Positions 45,903-55,211 of a stretch of DNA of 64,000 nt are shown piece after piece. How positions within the stretch are numbered: position 1 is the stretch's first letter; every line of letters starts with the position of its first letter. The notes beneath the pieces were generated by a model. That model was not told where the DNA came from. It made no database searches and worked only from the letters and a program-made list of their open reading frames with translations. The translations under genes were made by a program, and so were the position numbers. Source of the DNA: Wolfiporia cocos (lineage: Eukaryota; Basidiomycota; Agaricomycetes; Polyporales; Phaeolaceae); contig JACCLO010000003.1 in NCBI GenBank assembly GCA_029448655.1, forward strand, positions 3,038,001 through 3,102,000, read 5' to 3'.

Positions 45903-47884
45903 TCACAAGACATCTTCGAGACGCGTAGTGGGGGCGAGGGGAACCGAAAGGGTTCTGACTGTGGCGACGGTGTTGGAGGCGGGGGCCGAGGGTCCTGCTG
46001 AACTTGAGTCAGCCGTGACTTCTTCCCAGATTGTTCAGGCACGATACGTCTTGCCATCCGCGGGGGGCGCCGAGTACGGCTTCTTGCCAGAAGCCGGTCC
46101 CTTTCCACTACCCGAAGGAGCAGCTGGGGCCTTGCCAGACCCGGCAGCTGCATCCTTTGCCCTTTGTTGTTCGTACCGCTGAGCGGCAGGTACGAACGTT
46201 CCCGCGGCCTTGTCTGCCGCAAGCTTAGGACACTTGTTGAAGTAGTGTCCTGTCTGCTTGCAGTATGTGCAGACGGCATTGGCGGTGTCGGTGGGGGCTT
46301 TGGCGGTCGCCTTTCCCTTGTCCTTCTTTTTCTCCGACTTCTTTGCAGAAGCGGAGGACGTTTCCTTCTTTTCGGCAGGGGCCGAGTCCTTCTTGCCGGC
46401 CTTCTCAAAGATGGAGCCCTTGATCTTGTCTGGATAAGATGTTTGGTACATCTCCAGAGCGAAGTCGATAAGGGGCTCGATGTCGGTCGGGGCCTTGAAG
46501 AACGGGGTCTTGCCGAGGACGTTCAAGGTGTCCTTAACCTTTTCGGGGAGTGTTTTGGTGAACTCCCACACCAGGGTTTCGTTGGCGGTCTCGGAGAGTC
46601 GGCCGAGGGTGCGGAATCGTTCGCAGTAATTGAAATAATTTGATTCTGCGAGTTCCTTGCCCTTCGTGCCGTAGTAGCCGCAAATTTCCTTCTTCGCGAT
46701 CTCCTTATCCGTCATCTTACCGTATTGCACCATTACGGACTTGTTGAAGTCCTCCCAGGTGCCGAGAGGTTCACCGTTTCCCGCCTTCTTGATGAGAGGC
46801 GAGAAAATTTTGTATGCGTCCCCTGTGACGCGGAAGAGGGCCGTGGTGATACGGTCATGGTCGTCGTAGACCCTGAGCGTACCGAAGTACAGGCCCATCT
46901 TCTCCACCCATTCTTGTGCAGTCACCTTTCCAGATGACCCAGAGAATTTGGGGGGAGGGGGGATTTTCAGGTTTTGGGGCAGACCTGGAATCTGCGGGGC
47001 GACGGCTGCTGCAGCAGTGGCTGCAGCTTGTGCGGCGGCGGCGGCTTCGGCTGCGCGTGTTTGCGCAGTGGTGGGGGCCGGTGCGGGTTCTTCCGGGGGC
47101 ATGTGGGTGCCGGGAGGGTTGGGAACGGAGGGATTTTTGCGACTCCTCCGAAGTTCTTCCTCGACCTTTTCCATGCGCTTGGCAAACGCATCCTCGAGAT
47201 CGTCAATCCGAGTCCGGTACTCGTCCCGGAGTTGATTATCCATTTCGGAGATCTTGGCGGTGTACTCCTGTCAGAGTTCCTTGCCGAGGTCCACCAGGGT
47301 GGACACAACTTCGTTCTGAAGCGAACTAACCGCTTCGTGTAGCTCGTCTTGGGCCACATGTTCGGTTGCCCTGGTTTGCCCAACCAGGGAGTTGATTCTG
47401 CCATGGATACGCTCCAGACGGGCGCGGACTACATTGCCCAACGTTGCGTTTTGATCGTGGGCAATTGCCGCACTTCGTTGTACGGCGGCGTCAATGATTG
47501 CCCCATGTAGTCTGGGGTTAATCTGTCCCCTCTCTTCTTCGGAGAGGTGCGTGGCCAGTCCATTGGCCACCACCGTGTCCGTGGATTGGACGGGAGCGGT
47601 GAACTCCACGTCTAGACCCCCTACCGGACCGATGGCCCGAGTGTAGCGTGCTGGGGGGTATCCAACGATTGGGGTCCCAGGGCGTGTGCCCATGGGGTTG
47701 GCGGGTGATTCCCGAGGGATCACATCCTCGCCTTCTTCTTCCTCTTCCTCTCCCTCACTCAGGTTCTCCAGGATGACCAGGGGTGAGTCCCTGATGGCCC
47801 GGCTTCCGGGGTCACTGGACCTTCCGAGCGGAGGCGCATGCGACGGGGAGCGAGGGGGGTGCTGTTGGAGGAGGTGGAAGACAT
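45903..47884 (-). pseudogene. gag: gag of element C
   Basis: It is collinear with the 662-residue gag of element A. It starts MSSTSSNSTPLAPRRMRLR at 47884. A 1-bp deletion near 47795 (ACTCACCCC where A has ACTCAACCCC) shifts the frame. In-frame TGA codons follow at 47271-47273 and 46035-46037, both at arginine positions of A. The capsid region (PPPPKFSGSSGKVTAQEWVE) and zinc knuckle CTYCKQTGHYFNKC (C-x2-C-x4-H-x4-C, with the canonical Gly before His) are preserved. The normal gag stop aligns with 45903-45905. Confidence 0.9.
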
Positions 47885-48030
47885 TGTGTGAATCTGTTTA
47901 TGACGAATGTTAGTTTCTGGGTACTCATTGTCTTAGATTCTTAAGAAGGGATTTTGGTTTGAAAGCTGCAACTTTCGTTATAGATCACACTCGCACTCTA
48001 TTTCAGAGTTAAAAGATGATAGTATTTCTA

Positions 48031-50050
48031 CTATACAATCGCGAGTATATCCTCTTCTACTGAAGTAGTTGAGGGCCCTGCCACCTTGTCAGGTGGTGTT
48101 ACACCGAAGGCAAAAGAAATTTGTAGCGCTACGCATTCTGCTATGATACGAGCCAAGTCCGTGCGCCAATCCGAAAAGGAAATACTGCCTAACTGTTTAC
48201 AGTACTTTTTCATAATTCTCCACTCTCTATTTGTGATCCTTCCTCGTCTCGCTCTATCCTTAACGTTATCCACTAAATCCTCTAATTCTACTACCATATT
48301 ATGGAAACGGATGTCGTTTTCCATATGGAAGCCTGGGTAATTAGGGGGGTGGTTGGCGAGAGGAGTGAGCCGAGTGAGAGTGCCTTCTAGCATGGGAATA
48401 ACTTGTGAGTATGCTTGGAGAGGCTTCTTCTTCCCGAAGATGAGGGAAGGGTCGAGAATCTTGTGGTTGGCCGGAACAGAAGGTCCGGCCGCCGGACTGG
48501 AGAGGCAGAGGACCAGTGAAGAAGCTACTTGTTTGGCTTCCTTGGCGGCTTGTTTGGCGGCGATTCGCTTATTCAGCTTGTCGCGGGCGAGCTTGAGCTT
48601 TTTGATCTCCCGGAGTTCCAGGTGTCACAGATTTATCTGGGGCTTACAGCATTTTTCCTACGATTATAGCAATTTACCTGGAATTTATACGTCTACCTAC
48701 CAGTTATCTACGGGTTAACTCCCATTGCCACAACGACAAGCTCTTAACTGGGCTTATCAACCACATGACCAGCTTACGTAACGCTACGGTACAACCACGT
48801 CCAATAGCAACACTACAGCTACGTCATACAGGTCTCGCCCGTCAGAGCAAGACCAGCCACGTCATAGATCCTAGATCATAATGATAGGCTGAGCGCGGCA
48901 CGCTCGCATAATAATGTCCACATGTACAAACAGTGCCTCGCGGCCTTGTACTATTGGGTCGGCCTTCACGGCTTCCCACCGTCATAAGATCCTTGATCAC
49001 AATGGCACCTCAGGCGCGCCACGCCTTCGCATAATAATGGCAACACGACCATACAGCACTATAATAGCACCAAGGCTATATCGCTATAGGTCACGGCCTC
49101 CTCGGCCTCCCACGGACTCGGTGCTCTATAAGTCCCGGGCTTCTGCCATCACGGCGTTGCCCAAACACCGGACCTCGCCTCACGGCTAAGTCCAATACAT
49201 GCCCCGGTAACCATCCGGACTGGGCTGTAACACATGCCACGGTACTTCCCGTCCAATGGCATAACGACCTCGGCGCCTCGCCTTGGTCATCCAACGAAGA
49301 CCGGCCAATCGCCATTATACCTCACGGTATCCGGCAACCGGCTTCCCTTATACCCGGGCTGCGCCCGCGTTACAACAAAGATAACTAACAAATCCCTCTC
49401 ATATGATTGGTTCGGCCATTAGGGCCTTGCCACGGCCATTCTATGTAGAGTCCATAAACAGTAGATAAGATAAGCTTCGCCACTTGGCAAAGCCACATAA
49501 CCCGGAAAGGTAACGACTAGTTAGTAGCACGTGACCTTCCCATAAACATGTATATAACTAAGGGCTTGACACCCTATAACTCTAGTTCTATTATTCTCGG
49601 CTTGCGCCGTAGAATAACCTCTCACATCCTGCTGCGCTGGTATTGTCTCCTCTCTAAGTTGCCTTATCTCAACAATATAGGCACTTGGTGAGTCCCACAG
49701 GCATACTGTGTCACCAGGAGACCTTCCATGGCGGTAATGGACTGCGCTGGCTTCTCTTCCTCCGTCCAGATGCGCTTGGCGACCGAAACTGGTTTGGGAG
49801 GTCGAGGAGCGGGTTTCCCAGCCTCAGCGATATGCTTTGGCATATGGACGGGAATCTCCCAAAGATGGAGCTTCCCGGTGTAGTCTTCCTTTACAGGAAG
49901 CGTATAGGTGACGTCCTCTGCCCGAGGAATGTCGGCGGTGTCGATGCGGCTGAGAAGAGACCGCTTCACCGGCTTAACGTAAGGGGCAGTGGAGGAGCCA
50001 TGGGTGCGACGGGTAACGTGGGGCATGATTCTAGAAAGTGCAGCCTTCAT
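48031..50050 (-). pseudogene. ORF1 of element C, interrupted by a solo LTR
   Basis: Two pieces (50050-49719 and 48622-48031) encode a protein collinear with the 307-residue ORF1 of element A: MKAALSRIMPHVTRRT at the start, RIWTEEEKPAQSITAMEG before the LTR, and ELREIKKLKLARDKLNKRIA after it, ending SVEEDILAIV. Apart from the LTR insertion the frame is open. Its conservation between A and the otherwise decayed C supports ORF1 being a real gene of this family. Confidence 0.85.
48623..49713 (+). repeat. Solo LTR family L1 in ORF1 of element C
   Basis: A 1091-bp LTR with perfect TSD CCAGG (48618-48622 and 49714-49718). The hairpin after CATGTATATAAC is AGGG-CTTGACA-CCCT. Confidence 0.95.
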
Positions 50051-50434
50051 GAGAAACTAGGTTTCCCAGTGATACGTCCAAGAACGGAAAAAAGGGATTA
50101 TGTAAGGTAGGGTAGTGGACTCCTTTTCAGGAGCAAAGAAGGTGTACTACGGGGCATAATTACTCTTATGTTGCGCGCAAACCCTGTGCCGAGATGGCGC
50201 GGATATTCGCATGACCCTAACAGTCAGAGGCGCCGACTCCAGGGGTAGAGTTGCTGACTGCCAGGCCGGTTCCTGGGTCAGATGATTGGGATTCGGATAC
50301 ACGACACCGCCCCGGAGGGACGATGCCGGAAAGTGGCTGGGATTTTACATCCCTTAGCCTGTCCATGCTTCAACAATGAGGTTGCCGTCTGTAGCCACAT
50401 GGGTGTCACATCAGGGCTAAAAAACCATTGTCGG

Positions 50435-51133
50435 TGTCACAGATTTGGGACATGCCACTATTTTTCCCGTATTTTTACCTATTTATCTGGTATTTCTACG
50501 ACCTTGTAGACATTTACGCTGCTAAGCGCCCGTCTACACGTACATGCAACCAAACAACACGTACACAACGCGGTATACGTCCACTTGTCATAACAACACG
50601 TACATAACACGTTTGTACGCGTCAATGACTCAGCGGACTAATCTCCGGTGTCACGCGCTTTGCTCATATCCCGATACCGGGCTATGTCAGTACAATTGGA
50701 TAAGCGGCCCGCTCGTTATCACATGCCAATGCCTTTACGATTACTCATATCCCGATGCCGGTATATAAGAATCACATGCATGGCTTACTAACGTAGCTAC
50801 AGCCACTTCCACAACATGGACCTACGGTCCAAACAAACGATCTTACTGGTGCGGCCATTACCGGCGCACATGGTCTATTGTAGTTTACGACTTAGCTGTA
50901 TTAGTTATGTCTGCGCACAGACCGTCTTCATGTTTGGCTCCCTTACTGGTAACCAAACAATGCATGTATATAAGTAGGGCTATCACTGCGGATAAGCCTT
51001 AGATTTGTTCTCTGCATTCGCACAGTTACATATCATCTCTGCTTGCGCCCACTAGCCTCCTCACCAACCTCCAGCAACCCCTTCAAGTCGCTTACTAGGT
51101 TACAGTGTGAGTCCCACAGTCTAGTCTGTGTCA
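50435..51133 (+). repeat. 5' LTR of element A
   Basis: A 699-bp LTR from TGTCACAGATTTGGG to AGTCTGTGTCA. The TATA box TATATAAG lies at 50967-50974. The hairpin GGGCTATC...GATAAGCC is at 50977-50998. The self-primer AGATTTGTTCT at 51001-51011 is the predicted RNA 5' end. The 3' tip hairpin CACAG...CTGTG lies at the end. Confidence 0.95.
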
Positions 51134-51135
51134 TA

Positions 51136-51146
51136 AGAACAAATCT
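51136..51146 (+). other. Self-priming primer-binding site of element A
   Basis: AGAACAAATCT starts two bases after the LTR and is the exact complement of AGATTTGTTCT (51001-51011) in the LTR. No tRNA-type PBS is present. Confidence 0.9.
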
Positions 51147-52154
51147 CCCCCCTACCCCCGCCCTTGCGCTTGCGCTTGGGTCTGGGTTTCTATCCTACAG
51201 GGGCTATTACTTGTTGCTGCGCACATCCCTTTCTGCCTGACAAGGCGATTGGGGTGATAGTTGAGATCTGGGGGATACATCGCCATCCTCGGCAGAGGAT
51301 TGGCAACCAGGGAAGCCACACCGCCTTTTTAGGCAGGAGGCCTACCTAACCCGGACTCCAGGGTCAAGGAGACATGGTCCTCGCTGACAAGCTTGGACTA
51401 TGCGCGGTTAAGACCCGCCTGTGGAGAAAAGGGGACGGTCTGCCTGTGTGCGCCCAACCCCCTGTCATGGCAAGCGTTGTTCAGCGCCCCATCACTATCC
51501 ACAGGGTCATCATTATGATGGCATGGGAATTTTCCAAAGCCGCCTCCCAGGCGTAAGGGACCTGCTTTGAACCCGTTATGGGAAAAGCAGTGAGGGGGGT
51601 GACGTAAAAAATCACCCTGCCATAGGTCACTCGCGGTAGCCAATAGCATAAGTCCTCCGGGCAGCTCGGCGTGCGAGCATGGGTCAAACGGATTTGGGGC
51701 CCCATTGGAAGAGAAGCGCGTGGCCCACTCCTTCGGGATGTGGAGCGCTGCTGTCTCGCGATCTTAGATCGACAGTGGTTTTTTAGCCCTGATGTGACAC
51801 CCATGTGGCTACAGACGGCAACCTCATTGTTGAAGCATGGACAGGCTAAGGGATGTAAAATCCCAGCCACTTTCCGGCATCGTCCCTCCGGGGTGGTGTC
51901 GTGTATCCGATTCCCAATCATCTGACCCAGGAACCGGCCTGGCAGTCAGCAACTCTACCCCTGGAGTCGGCGCCTCTGACCGTTAGGGTCATGCGAATAT
52001 CCGCGCCGTCTCGGCACAGGGTTTGCGCGCAACATAAGAGTAATTATGCCCCGTAGTACACCTTCTTTGCTCCTGAAAAGGAGTCCACTACCCTACCTTA
52101 CATAACCCCTTCCTTTCCTGTTCTTGGACGTATCACTGGGAAACTTCGTTTCTC
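51147..52154 (+). other. 5' leader of element A
   Basis: About 1 kb between the PBS and ORF1, conserved in elements C and D. It is pyrimidine-rich at its start and contains several short ORFs, none conserved enough to be called genes. GCCTTTTTAGGC near 51327 forms a short hairpin. ORF1 is far from the cap, so scanning alone would meet many upstream ATGs; how ORF1 is reached is unclear. Confidence 0.65.
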
Positions 52155-53078
52155 ATGAAGGCTGCACTTTTTAGAATCATGCCCCGCGTTACCCGTCGCA
52201 CCCGTGGCTCCTCTACTGCCCCCTACGTTAAGCCGGCGAAGCGGTCCCTTCTCAGCCGCATCGACACCACCGACATTCCTCGGGCAGAGGACGTCACGTA
52301 CACTCTTCCTGTAAAGGAAGACTACACCGGGAAGCTCCATCTTTGGGAGATTCCCGTCCACATGCCAAAGCACATCACTGAGGCTGGGAAACCCGCTCCT
52401 CGACCTCCCAAGCCAGTTCCGCTCGCCAAGCGCATCTGGACAGAGGAAGAGAAGCTAGCCGCTTCCATTACCGCCATGGAGAACCTTATCGAACTCCGCG
52501 AACTCAACAAGCTCAAGCTTGCCCGCGATAAGCTGAATAAGCGAATCGCCGCCAAGCAAGCCGCCAAGGAAGCCAAGCAAGCAGCTTCTTCACTGGCCCT
52601 CCGTCTCTCCAGCCCGGCGGCCGGACCTTCTGTTCCGGCCAACCACAAGATTCTCGACCCTTCCCTCATCTTCGGGAAGAAGAAACCCCTCCAAGCATGC
52701 GATCAAGTTATTCCCATGCTAGAAGGCACTCTCACTCGTCTTACTCCTCTCGCCAACCACCCCCCTAATTACCCAGGCTTCCATATGGAAAACGACATGC
52801 GTTTCCATACTATGGTAGTAGAATTGGAGGACTTGGTGGATAACGTAAAGGATAGAGCGAGACGAGGGAGGATCACCAATAGAGACTGGAGAATTATGAA
52901 AAAGTATTGCAAACAGCTCGGCAATATTTCCTTTTTGGATTGGCGTACGGACTTAGCTCGTATCATAGCAGAATGCGTAGCGCTACAAATTACTTTTGCC
53001 TTCGGTGTAACACCACCTGACAAGGTGGCAGGGCCCTCAACTACTTCGGTAGAAGAGGATATACTCGCGATTGTATAG
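52155..53078 (+). CDS. ORF1 of element A, unknown function
   Basis: A 307-residue ORF upstream of gag. I do not recognise its family. The N-terminus is basic and Ser/Arg/Pro-rich (MPRVTRRTRGSSTAPYVKPA). A middle segment (about residues 100-145) is rich in K, A, E and L and predicted by eye to be coiled-coil (ELNKLKLARDKLNKRIAAKQ). The C-terminal half looks globular (GFHMENDMRFHTMVVELEDL, RIMKKYCKQLGNISFLDWRT) and ends VEEDILAIV. It has no zinc knuckle, protease, signal peptide or membrane segment. It is in the same frame as gag but separated by stops and a 144-bp spacer. The homologue in C is open apart from an LTR insertion. Element B has a similarly sized coiled-coil ORF in the same slot. 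Confidence 0.85.
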   Translation: MKAALFRIMPRVTRRTRGSSTAPYVKPAKRSLLSRIDTTDIPRAEDVTYTLPVKEDYTGKLHLWEIPVHMPKHITEAGKPAPRPPKPVPLAKRIWTEEEKLAASITAMENLIELRELNKLKLARDKLNKRIAAKQAAKEAKQAASSLALRLSSPAAGPSVPANHKILDPSLIFGKKKPLQACDQVIPMLEGTLTRLTPLANHPPNYPGFHMENDMRFHTMVVELEDLVDNVKDRARRGRITNRDWRIMKKYCKQLGNISFLDWRTDLARIIAECVALQITFAFGVTPPDKVAGPSTTSVEEDILAIV

Positions 53079-53222
53079 TAGAAATACTATCATCTTTTAA
53101 CTCTGAAATAGAGTGCGAGTGTGATCTATAACAAAAGTTGCAGCTTTCAAACCCAATCCCTTCTTAAGAATCTAAGACAATGAGTAACCAGAAACTAACA
53201 TTCGTCACAAACAGTATTCACA

Positions 53223-55211
53223 ATGTCTTCCACCTCCTCCGTTAGCACCCCCCTCGCCCCCCGCAAGATGCGCCTCCGATCAGAAGGTCCGGTAACCCCG
53301 GTAGCAGGGCCCTCAGGGACTCAACCCCTGGTGACCTTGGAGCACCTAAGCGAGGAAGAGGAAGAGGAAGAGGAAGAGGACGCACTGGAGTACGTTCCCC
53401 CACAAAGGGACTCTCCGTCCAACCCCATGGGAACGCGTCCGGGCACACCTATCCCCGGATACCCCCCGGCTCGCTACACCCATCCGATCGGGCCCGTAAC
53501 CACCCTAGAAATGGAGTTTTTGGGTCTGGCACGCCGAACCAATGCCGAGGTCGAAACAGGCCTCAAGGCGTACCTCCCAGAGGAGGAACACCACAAGGTG
53601 GATGGACCCCTTCATGGGGCAATCCTTGATGCCGCCGTACAACGAAGTGCGGCAATCAGTCACGACACGGCCGAGACCCTCGGTCGGATGGTGCACGCCC
53701 GCCTGGAGCGAATCCATGGCAGAATCGACTCCCTGGCTGGGCAATCCAGGGCAATCGAACAGAAGGCCCAAGACGAGTTACACGAAGCGGTCAATTTGGT
53801 CCGCAACGAGGTGCTGTCCACTCTGGTGGACCTTGGCAAGGAACTCCGGCAGGAGTACACCGCCAAGTTCTCCGAAATGGAGAAGCAGCTCCGAAAGGAC
53901 TACCGGTCCCGGCTCGACGACCTCGAGGATGCGTTCGCCGAGCGTATGGAGAAAGTTGAGGAAGAACTTCGGAGGAATCGCAAGAACCCCTCCGTCCCCA
54001 ACCCTCCCGGCGTCCGCACGCCACTGGAAGAATCCGCACCGGCCCCCAACACTGCTCGAACCTGTGCAGCTGAGGCCGCTGCCGCCGCACAAGCTGCAGC
54101 CGCTGCTGCAGCAGCCGTCGCCCCGCAGATTCCAGGTCTGCCTCAAAACCTGAAAATCCCCCCTCCCCCCGAATTCTCTGGGTCATCTGGAAAGGTGACT
54201 GCGCAGGAATGGGTGGAGAAGATGGGCCTGTACTTCGGTACGCTCAGGGTCTACGATGACCATGACCGTATCACCACGGCCCTCTTCCGCGTCACAGGGG
54301 ACGCATACAAATTTTTCTCGCCTCTCATCAAGAAGGCAGGAAACGGTGAACCTCTCGGCACCTGGGAGGACTTCACCAAGTCAGTCATGGTGCAATATGG
54401 GAAGATGACGGATAAGGAGATAGCCAAGAAGGAAATTCGCGGCTACTACGGCACGAAGGGCAAGGAACTGGCAGAATCGAACTATTTCAATTACTGCGAA
54501 CGGTTCCGCACCCTCGGCCAACTCTCCGAAACCGCCAACGAGACTCTGGTGTGGGAATTCACCGAGACTCTCCCCGAAAAGGTCAAGGACACCTTGAACG
54601 TCCTCGGTAAGACCCCATTCTTCAAGGCCCCGACCGACATCGAGCCCCTCATCGACTTCGCCCTGGAAATGTACCAAACGGCATATCCAGACAAGATAAA
54701 GGGTTCAATCTTCGAGAAGGCCAGCAAGAAGGACTCGGCCCCTGCCGAAAAGAAGGAGACGTCCTCCGCTTCTGCGAAGAAGTCGGAGAAAAAGAAGGAC
54801 AAGGGAAAGGCGCCCGCCAAAGCCCCCGCCGACACCGCCAACGCCGTCTGCACTTACTGCAAGCAGACGCCACACTACTTCAACAAGTGTCCTAAGCTTG
54901 CCGCGGACAAGGCTGCGGGAACGTTCGTGCCTGCCGCTCAGCGGGCCGAACAACAAAGGGCGAAGGATGCGGCAGCTTCTGACAAGAGGTCCGCTGCTCC
55001 TTCGGGTAGTGGAAAGGGACAGGCTTCTGGCAAGAAGCCGTACTCGGCGCCCCCCGCGGATGGCAAGACGTATCGTGCCCGAACGATCTGGGAAGAAGTG
55101 ACGGCTGACTCAAGCTCAGCAGGACCCTCGGCTCCCGCCACCACCGTCGCCAATGTCGGGACCATCTCGGTTCCCCTCGCCCCAACCACACGTCTCGAAG
55201 ACGTTCTGTGA
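53223..55211 (+). CDS. gag: Gag of element A (capsid and nucleocapsid)
   Basis: A 662-residue protein. The N-terminal part carries an acidic run (ten or so Glu near residue 45) and Pro-rich sequence. Residues about 140-260 form a long coiled-coil-like region (ERIHGRIDSLAGQSRAIEQK, SRLDDLEDAFAERMEKVEEE), then an Ala-rich stretch. The capsid region follows (about 315-500: PPPPEFSGSSGKVTAQEWVE, KEIRGYYGTKGKELAESNYF, TLPEKVKDTLNVLG). A Lys-rich linker leads to the zinc knuckle CTYCKQTPHYFNKC near residue 545. The usual Gly before the His is Pro here; the decayed copy C keeps Gly. The C-terminal 59 bp overlap pol in the +1 frame. The product should assemble the particle and bind RNA. Confidence 0.93.
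   Translation: MSSTSSVSTPLAPRKMRLRSEGPVTPVAGPSGTQPLVTLEHLSEEEEEEEEEDALEYVPPQRDSPSNPMGTRPGTPIPGYPPARYTHPIGPVTTLEMEFLGLARRTNAEVETGLKAYLPEEEHHKVDGPLHGAILDAAVQRSAAISHDTAETLGRMVHARLERIHGRIDSLAGQSRAIEQKAQDELHEAVNLVRNEVLSTLVDLGKELRQEYTAKFSEMEKQLRKDYRSRLDDLEDAFAERMEKVEEELRRNRKNPSVPNPPGVRTPLEESAPAPNTARTCAAEAAAAAQAAAAAAAAVAPQIPGLPQNLKIPPPPEFSGSSGKVTAQEWVEKMGLYFGTLRVYDDHDRITTALFRVTGDAYKFFSPLIKKAGNGEPLGTWEDFTKSVMVQYGKMTDKEIAKKEIRGYYGTKGKELAESNYFNYCERFRTLGQLSETANETLVWEFTETLPEKVKDTLNVLGKTPFFKAPTDIEPLIDFALEMYQTAYPDKIKGSIFEKASKKDSAPAEKKETSSASAKKSEKKKDKGKAPAKAPADTANAVCTYCKQTPHYFNKCPKLAADKAAGTFVPAAQRAEQQRAKDAAASDKRSAAPSGSGKGQASGKKPYSAPPADGKTYRARTIWEEVTADSSSAGPSAPATTVANVGTISVPLAPTTRLEDVL

Larger units (their letters stand above)
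31786..46012 (-). pseudogene. pol of element C (protease, RT, RNase H, integrase, chromodomain, dUTPase), split by element B
   Basis: The frame from 46012 to 44392 carries the protease (ALIDTGASIS) and the RT up to YLDDILVFGN. After B (34760-44391) it resumes in the same frame at 34759 with DLLEHRRIVKQV and continues through RNase H, integrase (CDTCQRMKNR, SDRGPQFSS, QTERINQ), chromodomain (ELWEVEKILDHR, WKGFGINDDSW), WPDDWP linker and a dUTPase (RIAPRS, GGVIDHDYQGEV, DKIAQLI, GTGGFGSTG). Premature TGA codons lie at 34069-34071 and 33631-33633, both at positions that are arginine in element A. Outside these the domains are collinear with A. The ATG that opens the A pol frame at 55153 is not conserved here, which argues that pol is normally reached by frameshifting rather than by its own start. 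Confidence 0.9.

Noticed and set aside
31786..47884. Repeat-induced point mutation (RIP) as the cause of decay in C
   Set aside because: The stops are at CpG-type arginine codons and most of the sequence is unchanged relative to A; the heavy CpA-to-TpA pattern of RIP is not apparent by eye. An exact dinucleotide count would decide.
51134..51150. tRNA primer-binding site after the LTRs
   Set aside because: The sequences after the LTRs of A and B do not start with TGG and are explained fully by complementarity to the LTR itself.
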